DNA of 64,000 nucleotides from JACIYW01 sp014359745. Lineage in GTDB: Bacteria; Pseudomonadota; Alphaproteobacteria; Rhodobacterales; Rhodobacteraceae. The notes beneath the pieces are model-generated. The model was not told where the DNA came from. It was given only the letters and a program-made list of their open reading frames with translations, and did no database searches. Positions 1 to 6,440 of the stretch are shown in pieces. The stretch spans positions 263,183 through 327,182 of the forward strand of contig JBNPWE010000001.1 of the NCBI GenBank assembly GCA_050433985.1, in the 5' to 3' direction. Within the stretch, counting starts at the first letter, position 1, and every line of letters begins with the position of its first letter. The position numbers were made by a program, and so were the translations under genes.

Positions 1-128
1 CCAGAGCCTGCCGCCCGCGCCAAGCGGCGAAAGCCCCGCCGCCCACAAGGCGGCCCGCATAAGGGATCGGCGCGTCACATCTGTCATATCGTGCATCCTG
101 GCCGCCCGGTGTCATCGGGGGTGTGGCA
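1..128. other. Intergenic start of window, no gene seen
   Basis: No coding region with a start and plausible composition is visible before the yebC stop. The only structure is a short hairpin at 38-54 with six-base arms GCCGCC and GGCGGC around a five-base loop. It has no T-run, so it is a weak terminator candidate at best. Confidence 0.4.
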
Positions 129-869
129 TCAAAGCTCGGACATCACCGCGTCCGAAACCTCGGCATTGGCGGTTACGCGCTGCACATCGTCATCGTCTTC
201 GAGAACCTCGATCAGGCGAAACAGCTTTTGTGCGCCGTCGAGATCAAGTTCGGTGACGGTCTGGGGTTTCCAGATCAGCTTGGTCGAGTCCGACTCTCCC
301 AGCGTGGCTTCCAGCGCGGTGGCGACCTCGTTCAGATCGGTGTCGGCGCAATAGATCGTGTGGCCATCGGGGCCGCTTTCGACATCTTCGGCGCCCGCCT
401 CTATCGCGGCCAGCATCACGGTGTCGGCATCGCCGGCCGAGGCCGGATAGGTGATCTCTCCCTTGCGGTCGAACATGAAGGCGACCGAGCCGGTTTCGCC
501 AAGGTTGCCGCCATGTTTGCTGAAGGTCGAGCGCACGTTCGAGGCGGTCCGGTTGCGGTTGTCTGTCATCGCCTCGACGATCAGGGCAACGCCGCCGGGG
601 CCATAGCCTTCATAGCGGATTTCTTCGTAGTTTTCGGCATCGCCGCCCAGCGATTTCTTGATGGCGCGGTCGATGACATCCTTGGGGACGGACACCGATT
701 TCGCCTCTTTGACCGCAAGGCGCAGGCGGGGGTTCTTGTCGGGGTCGGGATCGCCCATCTTGGCGGCGACGGTGATTTCCTTTGCCAGCTTGGAAAACAG
801 TTTCGAGCGCGCCGCATCCTGCCGCCCCTTGCGGTGCTGGATGTTCGCCCATTTCGAATGGCCTGCCAT
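129..869 (-). CDS. yebC: YebC/PmpR family DNA-binding regulatory or translation factor
   Basis: This 246-residue protein starts with MAGHSKWANIQHRKG, the signature N-terminus of the YebC/PmpR family, and carries the acidic C-terminal lobe typical of it. Family members act in the cytoplasm as transcriptional regulators or, in more recent work, as ribosome-associated factors that relieve stalling; which applies here cannot be seen. The length matches the family (about 240-250). The frame is open upstream of 869, but the family alignment fixes the start at the MAGHSKW methionine. It lies downstream of msrC on the same strand with a 127-base gap that holds a copy of the dispersed intergenic repeat. 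Confidence 0.95.
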   Translation of the reverse strand: MAGHSKWANIQHRKGRQDAARSKLFSKLAKEITVAAKMGDPDPDKNPRLRLAVKEAKSVSVPKDVIDRAIKKSLGGDAENYEEIRYEGYGPGGVALIVEAMTDNRNRTASNVRSTFSKHGGNLGETGSVAFMFDRKGEITYPASAGDADTVMLAAIEAGAEDVESGPDGHTIYCADTDLNEVATALEATLGESDSTKLIWKPQTVTELDLDGAQKLFRLIEVLEDDDDVQRVTANAEVSDAVMSEL

Positions 870-964
870 GACCCTCTCCGTCCTCGTGTTCGGGTGATGC
901 CGGTCTATAGGCCAGAGGCGGGGGGGTGCGCAATCCCGCAGCGCGATGCGCGTGGCGGGTGCAG

Positions 965-991
965 ATGAGTATTTTTTTCGAGAGGATGAAT
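965..991 (+). repeat. Dispersed intergenic repeat, copy A
   Basis: The core begins ATGAGTATTTTTTTCGAG and ends GGATGAAT. It lies just past the stop codon of msrC (minus strand), so on the msrC transcript it reads as the complement. The frame from the ATG reads MSIFFERMN. It is one of eight related copies in the window. Confidence 0.75.
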
Positions 992-996
992 GCAGG

Positions 997-1449
997 TCAG
1001 AGTCTGCCGAACACCGCCGCAAGGATGGCGGAAAGGATATCGGCGTCGGCGCGGGTGAAGGCGGCGGGCTGGTTGCTGTCGATATCGAGGACGGCGATCA
1101 GATCGCCCGCGCGGTTATGCACCGGCAGCACGATTTCCGAGCGGGTGCTGGCGGCGCAGGCGATATGGCCGGGGAAGGCAGCGACATCATCGACGATCTG
1201 CACCTTGCCCGTTCTGGCGGCGGCGCCGCAGACCCCGCGCGAGAACGGGATCACAAGGCAGCCATGCCCGCCCTGATAGGGGCCGATCTTCAGCAAGCCC
1301 GGCGCGGTCACGCGGTAAAAGCCTGTCCAGTCGAAGCGGGTATCGGAATGGTGCAACTCGCAGGCGACGGTGGCCATCAGGGCCACGGCGTCATCCTCGG
1401 CCGCGGTGAGGCTGAGGATGCGCGCGGCAAGATCGGGGTCGGTGGGCAT
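997..1449 (-). CDS. msrC: Free methionine-(R)-sulfoxide reductase (GAF domain)
   Basis: This 150-residue single GAF-domain protein reduces free methionine-R-sulfoxide in the cytoplasm, using thioredoxin-type electrons. The three cysteines that define the family are present at C64, C74 and C98, in GCLVIPFSRGVCG and GHIACAAST. They correspond with a constant 20-residue shift to C84, C94 and C118 of the Escherichia coli enzyme. The frame runs open far upstream, but the methionine at 1449 gives the usual family length. Its stop is followed by a dispersed-repeat copy and then yebC on the same strand. A plain signalling GAF protein would not be expected to keep all three cysteines. Confidence 0.92.
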   Translation of the reverse strand: MPTDPDLAARILSLTAAEDDAVALMATVACELHHSDTRFDWTGFYRVTAPGLLKIGPYQGGHGCLVIPFSRGVCGAAARTGKVQIVDDVAAFPGHIACAASTRSEIVLPVHNRAGDLIAVLDIDSNQPAAFTRADADILSAILAAVFGRL

Positions 1450-1552
1450 GTTTGCGGGGCCTTGCGGAAATGGGGGGCGGGATGGGGCGTGGATACTGAA
1501 TGGTAAGGATTGGTGTCTAGGGTTGTGTGAGATTTGGGGAACGGGGGCAAGC

Positions 1553-1930
1553 ATGGATCTTGTGGCGGAAACCTTGGGCGGGGCATTGGTGGTGCGGGCG
1601 CAGATGGCCCGGATCGACGCGGCCATCGCCATCGCGTTCAAGGAGCAGATGCGCGCCCTTGTCGCGGGATCGGAGAACCGGGTGATTCTGGACATGGCGC
1701 GGGTCGAATTTCTCGACAGCAGCGGCCTTGGGGCGGTGGTGGCGGTGATGAAGATGCTGGGGCCGGACCGGCGGCTGGAACTGGCCGCGCTGACCCCGGC
1801 GGTGGAACGGGTGTTTCGCCTGACCCGGATGGACCGGGTCTTTACCCTGCATGCCACGGCCCCGCCTGCCGGGGGCAGCGCGGATGGCGGGGTTTGGCCG
1901 GTATCGACGGACACGGCCGATGACGATTGA
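1553..1930 (+). CDS. STAS-domain anti-sigma factor antagonist
   Basis: This 125-residue protein is almost entirely a STAS domain of the SpoIIAA/RsbV type. The phosphoacceptor loop is visible as FLDSSGLGAVV (D55, S56-S57, G58). In this family the unphosphorylated antagonist binds the anti-sigma kinase and frees its target. The next gene, overlapping by 11 bases, is an RsbW/SpoIIAB-like ATPase, so the two form a partner-switching pair. No PP2C phosphatase or cognate sigma factor is adjacent, so the output is unknown. The start at 1553 was chosen over the in-frame start at 1370 because the domain begins there and the upstream part lies opposite msrC. Confidence 0.85.
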   Translation: MDLVAETLGGALVVRAQMARIDAAIAIAFKEQMRALVAGSENRVILDMARVEFLDSSGLGAVVAVMKMLGPDRRLELAALTPAVERVFRLTRMDRVFTLHATAPPAGGSADGGVWPVSTDTADDD

Positions 1931-2402
1931 CGGCCAGACCGGGGGCGTCACCCCTCCGGGCGCGCCCGGCAGCCTGCACCGGCGGTTCAACGCCTGCCCG
2001 GATGCGATCCGGGTGGTTCTGGCGCAGGCACAGGCGTGGATGCTGGCCTGCGGGCTTTCGGCGATCCTGCGGGCCGAGGCGGAGCTTGTGCTGGCGGAGG
2101 TGCTCAATAACATCGCCGAACATGCCTATGCCAGTGACTGCGGCCCGGTTGACCTGCGGTTGCGGCGCTGCGGGGACGGGATCTTGTGCCTGATCAGCGA
2201 CCGGGGCAGCGCGATGCCGGGAGATGACCTGCCGAAGGGGGCAAGCCCGATGGCAAGCACATCGCGCATCGCGCGCGATGATCTGCCCGAGGGTGGCTTT
2301 GGCTGGCACCTGATCCGCCTGCTGGCGCGCGACCTGCGCTACCGGCGCAATCGCGATCGCAACCGCCTGGCCTTTGTGCTGGACGCGGGCAATTGGCGTT
2401 AG
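1920..2402 (+). CDS. ATP-binding anti-sigma regulatory factor (RsbW/SpoIIAB-like serine kinase)
   Basis: This 160-residue protein has a GHKL-type ATPase fold. The N-box is LAEVLNNIAEHAY (E60, N63-N64, H68), the G1-like motif is ISDRGSAMP, and a glycine-rich region EGGFGWHLIR follows. Such proteins phosphorylate the STAS antagonist and sequester a sigma factor or another partner. It overlaps the upstream STAS gene by 11 bases, which implies translational coupling. No classical histidine-kinase H-box is present. The ATG at 1920 gives a compact protein; the upstream in-frame start at 1851 would overlap the STAS gene deeply. Confidence 0.85.
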   Translation: MTIDGQTGGVTPPGAPGSLHRRFNACPDAIRVVLAQAQAWMLACGLSAILRAEAELVLAEVLNNIAEHAYASDCGPVDLRLRRCGDGILCLISDRGSAMPGDDLPKGASPMASTSRIARDDLPEGGFGWHLIRLLARDLRYRRNRDRNRLAFVLDAGNWR

Positions 2403-2509
2403 GGGGTGACATTGTTGCGTATCCTGCGACGATGCCCTGAAAATGCCGCGGTTTCTTCGCCGCGACGCCGTAAATGGCCGCCAAGCGGGGCTGGTAGCTG
2501 TATGGCTTC

Positions 2510-2554
2510 CCTCGGCGCCCCTTTTACAGCCCCCACCATTGGGTGGCGCCGAGG
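2510..2554. repeat. Inverted repeat, candidate RNA hairpin
   Basis: CCTCGGCGCC at 2510-2519 is exactly complementary to GGCGCCGAGG at 2545-2554. The 25-base loop can itself pair partly (CCACC with GGTGG). There is no T-tract after it, so a simple intrinsic terminator is not shown. Confidence 0.5.
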
Positions 2555-2670
2555 ACCGCCGCGCGAACAGAGCAAACGCGGTCTGCCGCGTGATCGGCGC
2601 TGGGCGGCCTGCCGCACGGTCGGCGCGCTTTAGCGGATTTCGGCCCATCGGAAGAATTCTCCTGATCGGG

Positions 2671-2730
2671 GCGCGCACGGCGGGCCTTGAAAGTGAGTAT
2701 TTGGGCCAAGATGAAATGAAAGAGGGTTTT
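2671..2730 (+). repeat. Dispersed intergenic repeat, copy B
   Basis: The flank GCGCGCACGGCGGGC is followed by the core GTGAGTATTTGGGCCAAGAT and then GAAATGA. The frame reads as a fMet-started S-I-W-A-K-M-K and then stops. It lies between convergent genes, downstream of the L,D-transpeptidase gene on the opposite strand. Confidence 0.75.
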
Positions 2731-2836
2731 GCCGGACGCTCAACCTGCGGGTCTGAGTGGGCGCAACGCGCGTCAGGCGGCCTGCCGCGCGGTCGGCGCG
2801 AAACACCTTCGGACGCGCGGTTGGCGCGCGAGGTGG

Positions 2837-3340
2837 TCAGCCGATCACCACCAGGCGGCTTTGGGGGCTAAGGCGCGCGGCAATCCATACCAGATCGCGG
2901 CGGCGAAAGGCGACGCAGCCGGCCGTGGGGTAGCGGGGCGCGCGCCAGCAATGCACGAAGATCGCCGATCCGGCACCCGGCGCTGCATGGGGCCAGTTCC
3001 AGTCGGTCGGCAGGATAATATCGTAAAGCGGATCGGGGCGGCGCAGGCATTCGTGCGAATGGCGGTGCGGGGCGCGGACCAAGTGGTTGTAATCGGGATC
3101 GGCGGGGTCATCGGACCACAGATCGCCGGGCCGGATCGGCGCCGCCCAGCCGGGCAGCAGGCCCGGCGCGATACGGTCGGGGCGGTACATCAGGCCGGTC
3201 AGGCCGTGGGTGCCCGCCGGCGTTGCCCCGTCGCCTTCGCGTTTGCGCGCCGTGATACCGCCGCGCCCGATCGCGCAGGCAAAGCGGCGGCCCATGAACC
3301 GCGCGCCCTGCGCCGTTACCAGCAGATCGCCGCGTGTCAC
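2837..3340 (-). CDS. L,D-transpeptidase family protein (YkuD catalytic domain)
   Basis: This 167-residue protein matches the short YkuD-type family. Catalytic residues are visible as FVHC (H130) and PTAGCVAF (C142), with the usual TAGC motif around the nucleophile. Family members cross-link meso-diaminopimelate residues of peptidoglycan or attach proteins to it. No signal peptide or membrane segment is evident, which is common for this short subgroup in Rhodobacteraceae and leaves its location unclear. Its start overlaps the ribA stop by four bases (ATGA arrangement), so the two genes are co-transcribed and probably translationally coupled. Confidence 0.88.
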   Translation of the reverse strand: MTRGDLLVTAQGARFMGRRFACAIGRGGITARKREGDGATPAGTHGLTGLMYRPDRIAPGLLPGWAAPIRPGDLWSDDPADPDYNHLVRAPHRHSHECLRRPDPLYDIILPTDWNWPHAAPGAGSAIFVHCWRAPRYPTAGCVAFRRRDLVWIAARLSPQSRLVVIG

Positions 3341-4428
3341 AGCAGATGCCCGGATTTCGCGGCCTTTGTCGCCAGATAGGCCGCGTTGTGTTCGGTGCGC
3401 CCGACGCGCAGCGGCACCCGTTCAGTAACGGTGATGCCGTTTGCCGTCATCATGCGCACCTTGGCGGGATTGTTGGTCAGCAGGCGCACCGCGCCAAAGC
3501 CCATCTCGCGCAGGATCGCGGCGCCAAGGCGAAAATCGCGTTCATCATCCTCGAACCCGAGGCGGTGATTGGCCTCGACAGTATCGAAACCCTGATCCTG
3601 AAGCGAATAGGCGCGCATCTTGTTGGCCAGGCCGATACCGCGCCCTTCCTGGTTGAGATAGAGCAGCACGCCCGCACCTTCTGCCCCCATCTGCGCCAGC
3701 GCGCTGCGCAGTTGCGGGCCGCAGTCGCATTTCAGGCTGCCAAGCACATCGCCGGTGAAACAGGCCGAATGCAGCCGCGCGAATACCGGCAGATCGCGTG
3801 GCGGGCTGCCGATTTCAATGGCGTAATGTTCGGCGCCGCCATCTTCGGGGCGGAAGATATGCACGCGCCCCGCCGTGCTTGCCGCCATCGGCAACCGGGC
3901 CGAAACGACCGGATAAACCGGGGGGGCGCGGAACAGTTCCGCCTCGGCCGCCGCGATCGGGATCAGCGTCAGGTTCTCGCGCAGGGCAAGGGCCGGGCCG
4001 TCGCTGATGCCAAGCACCACGGCGGCGGGCAAAAGCTGTGCCGATTTGACCAGGTTCACCGCCGCCCGGTGCAGATCGACCGCGCCTTCGCGCAGGCTGC
4101 GCAGCGGGCCTTTCATCGGGGCCTTCAGATCATCGGCGGGGTCGGCCACCGCCCGTATCCAGGCAAGCCCCGCGTCATCGGGAATGACGATGCGGGCGAT
4201 ATCGCCGTCATAGGCACGCGCCTTGAGGGTTTCGGCGCGCCGCCCGGTCAGCGCCAGAACCAGATCGCCGCCCATCACCCGAAGCTGCGCCAGCCGTGCC
4301 GCATCCAATGCCTCGGCCGCCATCGCGACCACGGCGCGCGGCCCCGCAGTGAACACGACCGGCACCCCCATGCGCAGATCGGCGCGGGCGCGGTTGAGGT
4401 TTTCAACGATGGTCGGGCGCAGGGTCAT
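3337..4428 (-). CDS. ribA: GTP cyclohydrolase II with degenerate RibB-like N-terminal domain
   Basis: This 363-residue protein opens GTP to start riboflavin synthesis. Residues from about 190 form the RibA domain, with zinc ligands C223, C234 and C236 (SACFTGDVLGSLKCDC), followed by NQEGRGIGLANK and the C-terminal TNNPAK motif. Residues 1-185 align by eye with DHBP synthase (RibB): GVPVVFTAGPRAVVAMAAEA sits where RibB has its RENEGDL acidic motif, and HRAAVNLVKSAQL where RibB has HTEAAVDLARLAG. Key acidic residues are lost, so this half is probably inactive. Such RibBA homologues without RibB activity are known in Proteobacteria. It is followed by the coupled L,D-transpeptidase gene. Confidence 0.93.
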   Translation of the reverse strand: MTLRPTIVENLNRARADLRMGVPVVFTAGPRAVVAMAAEALDAARLAQLRVMGGDLVLALTGRRAETLKARAYDGDIARIVIPDDAGLAWIRAVADPADDLKAPMKGPLRSLREGAVDLHRAAVNLVKSAQLLPAAVVLGISDGPALALRENLTLIPIAAAEAELFRAPPVYPVVSARLPMAASTAGRVHIFRPEDGGAEHYAIEIGSPPRDLPVFARLHSACFTGDVLGSLKCDCGPQLRSALAQMGAEGAGVLLYLNQEGRGIGLANKMRAYSLQDQGFDTVEANHRLGFEDDERDFRLGAAILREMGFGAVRLLTNNPAKVRMMTANGITVTERVPLRVGRTEHNAAYLATKAAKSGHLL

Positions 4429-4486
4429 CGGGTGTCCTAGGTTATGGGCCTTGATATAGGCTGCTTGCGCGTCAAATGAAATATTT

Positions 4487-4529
4487 TACCACGGCGCGAC
4501 ACGAGCGCGTGAAAAATGACTACCACGGC
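4487..4529. promoter_or_regulatory. Direct repeat upstream of the OmpR-family regulator gene
   Basis: TACCACGGC occurs at 4487-4495 and again at 4521-4529, 34 bases apart, between ribA and the regulator gene. OmpR-family proteins usually bind tandem direct half-sites, so autoregulation is possible. This is an inference from position only. Confidence 0.35.
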
Positions 4530-4583
4530 TTGCCGGAACGGTGCCGGGGGCGCATCTGTTGATCACATCAGGGAGGCAACGCA

Positions 4584-5270
4584 ATGGCAAATCTCAAGAA
4601 AATACTGCTTGTTGACGATGATGACGACCTGCGCGAAGTGCTGTCGGAGCAGTTGGTCATGACCGAGGAGTTCGATGTGTTCGAAGCGGCCAACGGCCAT
4701 GACGCGATGGACAAGATCCGCACCGGGCATTTCGATCTGGCGATTCTTGATGTCGGCCTGCCCGACACCGACGGGCGCGAACTGTGCCGCCGGATGCGCA
4801 AGCAGGGCGCCAAATGCCCGGTCCTGATGCTGACCGGCCACGACAGCGATGCCGACACCATCCTGGGCCTGGATGCCGGGGCCAATGATTACATCACCAA
4901 ACCGTTCAAGTTTCCCGTGCTACTGGCGCGTATCCGCGCGCAATTGCGCCAGCATGAACAATCCGAGGATGCGGTGTTCCAGCTTGGGCCCTATACGTTC
5001 CGGCCATCGGTCAAGATGCTGATCGATGAACGCGATCGCAAGATCCGGCTGACGGAAAAGGAAACCAACATCCTGAAATTCCTGTACCGGGCGTCCGAGG
5101 GGGTGGTGCCGCGCGATGTGCTGCTGAACGAGGTCTGGGGGTATAACGTGGGGGTCACCACCCACACGCTGGAAACCCATATTTACCGGCTGCGGCAAAA
5201 GATCGAACCCGATCCCGCCAATGCGCGCCTGCTTGTCACCGAATCCGGCGGCTATCGGTTGAATGCCTGA
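4584..5270 (+). CDS. OmpR/PhoB-family response regulator transcription factor (possibly CenR)
   Basis: This 228-residue protein has a receiver domain (about 1-120) with acidic pocket DDDDD at 11-15, phosphoacceptor D56 in LAILDVGLP, and K106 in TKPFKF. A winged-helix trans_reg_C domain follows (about 130-226), ending ESGGYRLNA. A strong ribosome site GGGAGG lies eight bases before the ATG. No kinase gene adjoins it. The general look and the Rhodobacteraceae setting suggest the essential envelope regulator CenR, but that rests on memory of the family and needs an alignment. The sensor kinase at 33860 is another orphan in the window, and nothing in the sequence proves pairing. Confidence 0.9.
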   Translation: MANLKKILLVDDDDDLREVLSEQLVMTEEFDVFEAANGHDAMDKIRTGHFDLAILDVGLPDTDGRELCRRMRKQGAKCPVLMLTGHDSDADTILGLDAGANDYITKPFKFPVLLARIRAQLRQHEQSEDAVFQLGPYTFRPSVKMLIDERDRKIRLTEKETNILKFLYRASEGVVPRDVLLNEVWGYNVGVTTHTLETHIYRLRQKIEPDPANARLLVTESGGYRLNA

Positions 5271-5536
5271 CGGCCTTATTTCCGCCAATATTTGAAACCA
5301 TGCACTGTACATATCGGGATTGTTTCCGATTTGGTACCCTTGGCCGCGTCGGGGTGTTGATGCGGCTCCTCCCTGTTGGACTGGCCCGGTCTTGTGCCGG
5401 GCCAATTTTCATGGGCCGGGCCGATTTCCCGGCGCGATCGGGTGCCGCTTCGGCGTTGCACGGAGCGGCGAAGCGCTTTAGTCAGGGCGCGGGCGGGCGC
5501 GGTGCGGCCCGTCGATATCGCACAGGAACCCCGCCG

Positions 5537-6325
5537 ATGCCCTTTACGATTGCCACATGGAACATCAATTCGGTGCGTCTGCGCGCCGGGCTGGTCGCGC
5601 GGCTGCTGACCGACGAGGCGCCCGATATCCTGTGCCTTCAGGAATGCAAAAGCCCGGTGGACAAGATCCCCTTTGCCGATTTCCAGGCGCTTGGTTATCC
5701 CTATATGGTCGCGCGTGGCGAGAAAGGCTATAACGGCGTTGCGATCCTGTCGAAGCACCCGCTGGAAGAAGCAGGTGCCCTTGATTTCGCGGGCCTGGGC
5801 CACGCCCGGCATATTGCCGCGCGCACCGGGGATGGCACCACCATCCACAACTTTTATGTGCCCGCCGGCGGCGATGTGCCCGACCGCGCGGCCAATGTGA
5901 AATTCGGCCAGAAGCTGGATTACCTGACCGACATGCGCGACTGGTTTCGTGCCAACCGGCCCGCGCGGTCGATTCTGGTTGGCGATCTTAATATCGCCCC
6001 GCGCGAGGATGACGTGTGGAACCACCGGCAGTTGCTGAAGATCGTCAGCCACACCCCCATTGAGGTGGACCATCTGGCCGCAGCCCAAGACGCGGGCGGA
6101 TGGGTTGACGTGACCCGCGCCGACATCCCCGAGGGGCAGCTTTATTCCTGGTGGTCTTACCGCGCCCGCGATTGGGAGGGCGCCGACAAGGGCCGCAGGC
6201 TGGATCACATCTGGGCCACGTCCGACATTGCCGGGGCCGGGCACGGATCGCGCATCCTGCGCGCGGCGCGCGGCTGGGAACAGCCGTCTGACCATGCGCC
6301 GGTGTTCGCCTGTTTTGATCTGTGA
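5537..6325 (+). CDS. xthA: Exodeoxyribonuclease III
   Basis: This 262-residue Mg-dependent AP endonuclease/3'-5' exonuclease acts in base-excision repair. Family motifs are visible in order: ATWNINSVR near the N-terminus, CLQECK with the metal-binding glutamate, YNGVAILSK, VGDLNIAP, RRLDHIWAT, and SDHAPV with the terminal catalytic histidine. The length is standard (about 260). The ATG at 5537 was chosen because MPFTIATWN is the family N-terminus; the longer frame from 5300 runs through non-conserved intergenic sequence. It lies 266 bases after the response regulator on the same strand. Confidence 0.95.
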   Translation: MPFTIATWNINSVRLRAGLVARLLTDEAPDILCLQECKSPVDKIPFADFQALGYPYMVARGEKGYNGVAILSKHPLEEAGALDFAGLGHARHIAARTGDGTTIHNFYVPAGGDVPDRAANVKFGQKLDYLTDMRDWFRANRPARSILVGDLNIAPREDDVWNHRQLLKIVSHTPIEVDHLAAAQDAGGWVDVTRADIPEGQLYSWWSYRARDWEGADKGRRLDHIWATSDIAGAGHGSRILRAARGWEQPSDHAPVFACFDL

Positions 6326-6440
6326 TCAGTAAAGGGCACAAGTGGCGGAAATGCCCGCTCGTCGGCCCCACCGGGCCAAACACCATTGCGTGACCCTGCG
6401 ATTTTCCGTACCACGGGCCGGGCGCCGAGGGAGTGTGATT

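Larger units (their letters stand above)
2403..2836. other. 434-base intergenic region with repeats, no gene seen
   Basis: This lies between two convergent genes. It holds a ten-base perfect inverted repeat (2510-2519 with 2545-2554), three imperfect copies of a GC-rich direct repeat (about 2578-2600, 2603-2627 and 2776-2800), and copy B of the dispersed intergenic repeat at 2671-2730. Short open frames here have no recognisable protein character. Confidence 0.6.

Noticed and set aside
123..968. Plus-strand open frame of 281 codons opposite yebC
   Set aside because: It is the antisense shadow of yebC in a GC-rich genome and has no protein family character.
4429..4583. FMN riboswitch before ribA or its neighbour
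   Set aside because: No RFN element sequence pattern was seen upstream of ribA.
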